Assembly: GCA_021292105.1 (NCBI GenBank)
Contig: CM037871.1
Location: forward strand, 23,640,447 to 23,704,446
DNA from: Anadara kagoshimensis
Lineage: Eukaryota > Mollusca > Bivalvia > Arcoida > Arcidae
DNA: 64,000 nucleotides
Direction of reading: 5' to 3'
The notes under the pieces are model-generated. The model did not search any database and had not been told where the DNA came from. It saw only the letters and a program-made list of their open reading frames with translations. Positions 60,471 to 64,000 of the stretch are shown piece after piece (positions within the stretch are counted from its first letter, which is position 1; the number at the start of each line of letters is the position of its first letter). A program made the position numbers and the translations under genes.

Positions 60471-60481
60471 TTTAGTCCTGG

Positions 60482-62273
60482 ATATTGCAGAAATCTAAAA
60501 ACTTTCAAGGGTAGCATGTCTCAAACTCCCCTAGCTAAGGTGCCATAATAATTAACAAAGACAGCTCTACATTATTTCTCTTGGTTATATAATCTTATCA
60601 CTATTTATTTCACATGTGTAAGTAGAGAATTATCTTGGATTGGAGGGTTTCGATCTATGCATAGTCCGACGGATGTTTTATGGAAAAAGAAACAATGTAC
60701 CAAACCATGTATTGATAAATTAAATGGTAGAAAATAATAATTCCATAAACATGAAAAAGACAATCAAGTAATTAAAATTTAATAAAGTCGTACCCGATCG
60801 TTTTGTCATTTCGGATAGAGAGAAAGTAGAGTTTTGCAGACCCTACCGTCGCTATGAGGGGGTACATTCTAGCGGTTGTATGTAACTGGATCATTTACTG
60901 TTAAATCTGGTTTTTAATAAACTGCTGATTATCACTCACAATATTCCCGTTTCATGTTAATGGTGAAGTATTCAAAATCCACATGTGGTCATTTGCACAT
61001 AACACTGTACGAATTATCTCCCTTTCAAAAGTGACATCTAATCGATAAACAGTTTTCAAATATGACACAATTACCTCAACACCAAAATACGTTATCATAC
61101 CCTTCAAAATAAATTCAATTTACCGTAGATTTCATAAAGAATTAATTAAATCAACCAGCCATTGCTGTTTCTTTCATAAAAGTTATGATTTTACACTTCT
61201 CAGACTACTTTTTATTGTAAACACGAGATCAGTTCGCCAAATTGCAGAAATTATTAGATGCATCCCGTCGCAATATTTTACTAGATTCTGAAATGTATTC
61301 TGAAAATTTATTCCAAATGTGCATATGTAACCAAATGCATTACCCGTCTCAGAATACATATCTCACGATAAACCAAATATATTTCTTTCACGCTCATTTA
61401 CCAGGCGCACTATTTCCATGAGTACTCATATCTTATAGTTTCTTAGCAAAGAAAACCCGATATCTTGGAAGAAAGCGATAGCAAAGTACGCGTTCACTAT
61501 CGTGAAATGCCGTACAAAAATTTACTTACAAATTGCAAAGCAAGTACTGCTTATGATGCCAACTTGTTCAAACTGCTATATATTTTTTTTGCTATCTGAA
61601 CTAGCCATCAAGTAGATGTATCTGCAGCATCTGGTGTGAATAAGACAAAGCAGTGCATACCCATTGACAAATCCTTAAATATTTGAATCTAAATTAATTT
61701 TTTAAAACCACACAATCTGAAGTGCTTAGATTTTTTTATTCGGTTTAAGTAATATAAAACCTATAATTGTATTAATAGTGTGCTGAATGTTATGTTAACT
61801 GTTACCAGGCAAAAAGAATTGTATGTGGGTGAAACATGTGGCCTAACTATAATGCCTATGGAAATTAGGAATCTTTCCTTATTTTTAGTGACAATGAAAG
61901 TAAATTTTAATGATGCAAGGTGAAAAAATATAAAGATCAATCACACTAAAACAAGAAAATGTTTTAGGTTCAATTTTTTACTAGAACGCTTAAAATAGGT
62001 TCATAGTTAACATATTAGTTCAGCTGTTTAAGGTGTGGTTGTTAACTACTAGTATGAACAAATCTGAAATGCTGGTCATAATTGCATTTTCAACATTTCC
62101 CAAAAAAACTAAAAAATATTAATTAATTTTCCATGGACTTGAGATGACTTAAAGGTTTTCCTGTATTCTTACACATATGATATCTTTCATTTAGCATAAT
62201 TTCCCAGTTTCAAATGGCGTTTATAGTCAGCAAGGTTGATGGCAATACTAACAAAGAAATATCTCTCTGTAAT
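60482..62273. other. Quiet stretch, no gene seen
   Basis: About 1.8 kb with no repeat I can match elsewhere in the window, no long open frame and no RNA gene signature. It is the longest apparently unique stretch in the right half. Confidence 0.45.
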
Positions 62274-63680
62274 AACAAGAGGCCTTAACGCTCACCTGTG
62301 ACCTTGACCTTTGAACCCATGAGCTTCATTCATATATTAAAATGGTAAATAGGCCAATATTCTAATATACATCATGCCTATCAAAAGTTTATAGTTATAA
62401 AGATAAATATTCATTTTAGTACATGTTTGTATCTGTGACCTTGACCTTTGATCCTATGCTGTATATTCATATATCAAAATGACCATTGTGCCATTACCTA
62501 CAATATTCTAATATACATGGCTATACAAAAAGTTAATAGTTTTGCAGATAAATAACTATTTCAGTATCCATTTGCATTTGTGACCTTGACCTTTTAACCC
62601 ATAACCTTCATTCATATATCAAAATGGCCGTTAGGCTCATACCTACAATATTCTAATATACATGCATATACAAAAAGTTAATAGTTTTCAAGATAATTAA
62701 CTGTTTAAGTTTTCATTTGAATCTGTGACCTTGACCTTTGAACCCGTGACCTTCATTCATTTATCAAAATGATCATTAGGACAATACCTACAATATTCTA
62801 ATATACATGCCTATACAAAATGTTTATAGTTTTTAAGATAATTAAACCATTTGAGAACTTGTTTGCATCTGTGAGCTTGAACTTTGAACCCGTGACCTTT
62901 ATTCATATATCAAAATGACCATTTTGCCTTTACCTACAATATTCTCATATACATGCCTATACAAAAAGTTTATAGTTTTGCAAATAATTAACTACTTTGG
63001 TATATTTGTATATCTGTGACCTTGACCTTTGAACCCATTACCTTGATCTATGTAAAACTGATGGTCATGTCAATACCTACAAATAACTGAAAATCCTAAT
63101 CATTATCAACAGAAATGTTTAAAAAATAGCATTTTTTATCAAAGGTCAAAAACTGGGGCATGACCTTGACCTTTGACCTTGACATCAATTGGAAGAAAAT
63201 TGCAAGACAAGATCAACAGTGAAAACTCTATACAAATATCTTCAACCGTTATGAAGTTATAACAATATATGTCTCATTTTAAAAATTACATAATTTTACG
63301 CAAAAAACGCGTAACCTATTTTTCATCCAATTTTCATAAAAAACATAATTTTAATGGTCCTAGACATCCTGAATCCAAATATCTAATCAAAATTTGTCTG
63401 CACCTTTTGGTTTCAGAGAAAAAGATTTTTTTGTCTTTTAGCTATTTATAGTAATGGCGGCAGAATTGTTGGGCGTGGTCAAACCCCGAACACAATTTTT
63501 TAAGCTTGTTAACAAGGCATGACAATCATCAAGTTTCATCAAATTTGGCTCAGTAGTTTTGGAGGGAAGATTAAAATGTAAAGTTTACACAGGACGGACG
63601 ATGGACGACGCACGACAGACGACAGACGGTGATAGATTGCAATAGCTCAACTGAGCCTTTTGGCTCAGGTGAGCTAAAAA
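62274..63680 (+). mobile_element. Dispersed element I
   Basis: Left end AACAAGAGGCC then TTAACGCTCACCTG, running straight into TGACCTTGACCTTTGAACCC; right end GCAATAGCTCAACTGAGCC and GGCTCAGGTGAGCTAAAAA. About six ~145 bp units lie at 62290-63050. The right third (63121-63680) is the closest relative of element F, sharing CGCAAAAAACGCGTAACCTA (63299) and GTAATGGCGGC (63451). GACGGACGATGGACGACGCA precedes the end. The 60-codon frame at 63269 is inside this conserved module and lies in the same place as the 77-codon frame at 29351 in F. Confidence 0.82.
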
Positions 63681-64000
63681 TTGATGCATGACTCAACACC
63701 CAATAGATGTCAGGCAGATAACTATCAAGAATAGCTCATTTGAAACTACCCCCACCCACCCCCAGGGTCCCAGGTGAGATCAAAACTTAAAGAAAATCAT
63801 TTAATGTTGCTGCATTTTCATATGATACTGATTTTTAACAATCCACCAGTTTTTAACATTTTATACTAAGAATAAGAATGACATAGTATGGTGTATCTAC
63901 AAATTAAAGGTTTAACAAAAATATTATTTTGTGTGTGTTACCTGTAAAGTTTTGTAAACTGCCTTCTTTGTTCTAGTTTGAGTTCCATCTAGTACTTTCT
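63681..64000. other. No gene seen
   Basis: Non-coding; a short C-rich run (CCCCCACCCACCCCCAGGG) lies at about 63749. Confidence 0.5.

Overview
The window looks like repeat-dense, AT-rich, non-coding DNA from an invertebrate, most likely a bivalve mollusc. That is inferred from repeat style: many elements that open with AACAAGAGGCCC..GCTCACCTGA and close with TCAGGTGAGCTAAAAA, tracts of GACGGACG near element ends, and tRNA-headed SINEs with a GATATAAGTGAAATA tail block. I recall these from mollusc genomes but could not check them against a database. I found no host protein-coding gene I can defend. The only recognisable protein is a decayed LINE reverse transcriptase.

Layout. 0-8.8 kb: sparse sequence with a (TA)n tract, one ~1.6 kb mobile element (A) lying inside a copy of another repeat, and two CAT/ATG-rich clusters. 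8.8-12.3 kb: element B, full of degenerate ~150 bp units, followed by a separate ~360 bp degenerate tandem repeat. 12.3-23.9 kb: CAT-rich clusters, a 259 bp foldback hairpin, a 1.4 kb element with terminal inverted repeats (TIRs), microsatellites and a SINE. 23.9-29.7 kb: elements C, D, E and F, including a ~550 bp segmental tandem duplication. 30.28-51.58 kb: one ~21 kb satellite array of a 45 bp monomer, organised over much of its length into a ~2.8 kb higher-order repeat and interrupted near its left end by a 1427 bp TIR element with a 3 bp target duplication. 51.6-52.2 kb: the right half of another element (G), directly abutting the array. 53.1-59.7 kb: a nest of insertions. A host repeat contains a TA-flanked mariner-like element, which contains element H; the same host repeat also contains a 5'-truncated LINE with a 15 bp target duplication. 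59.7-64 kb: a SINE with target duplication, a quiet stretch, then element I.

There are no genes acting together here; the structure is one of elements landing in elements and of tandem amplification. The most notable points are the 45 bp satellite with its changing higher-order repeat, its contact with a dispersed element whose own body is a tandem repeat, the fact that all ten mobile-element copies or copy ends (A-I plus one 3' end) lie in the same orientation, and the regular spacing in those elements of nuclear-receptor-like (TGACCTTGACCT) and YY1-like (CCATCTT) motifs. Nearly all open reading frames in the window are by-products of tandem repeats. In the satellite this is because the monomer is 45 bp (15 codons) and two forward frames lack stops.
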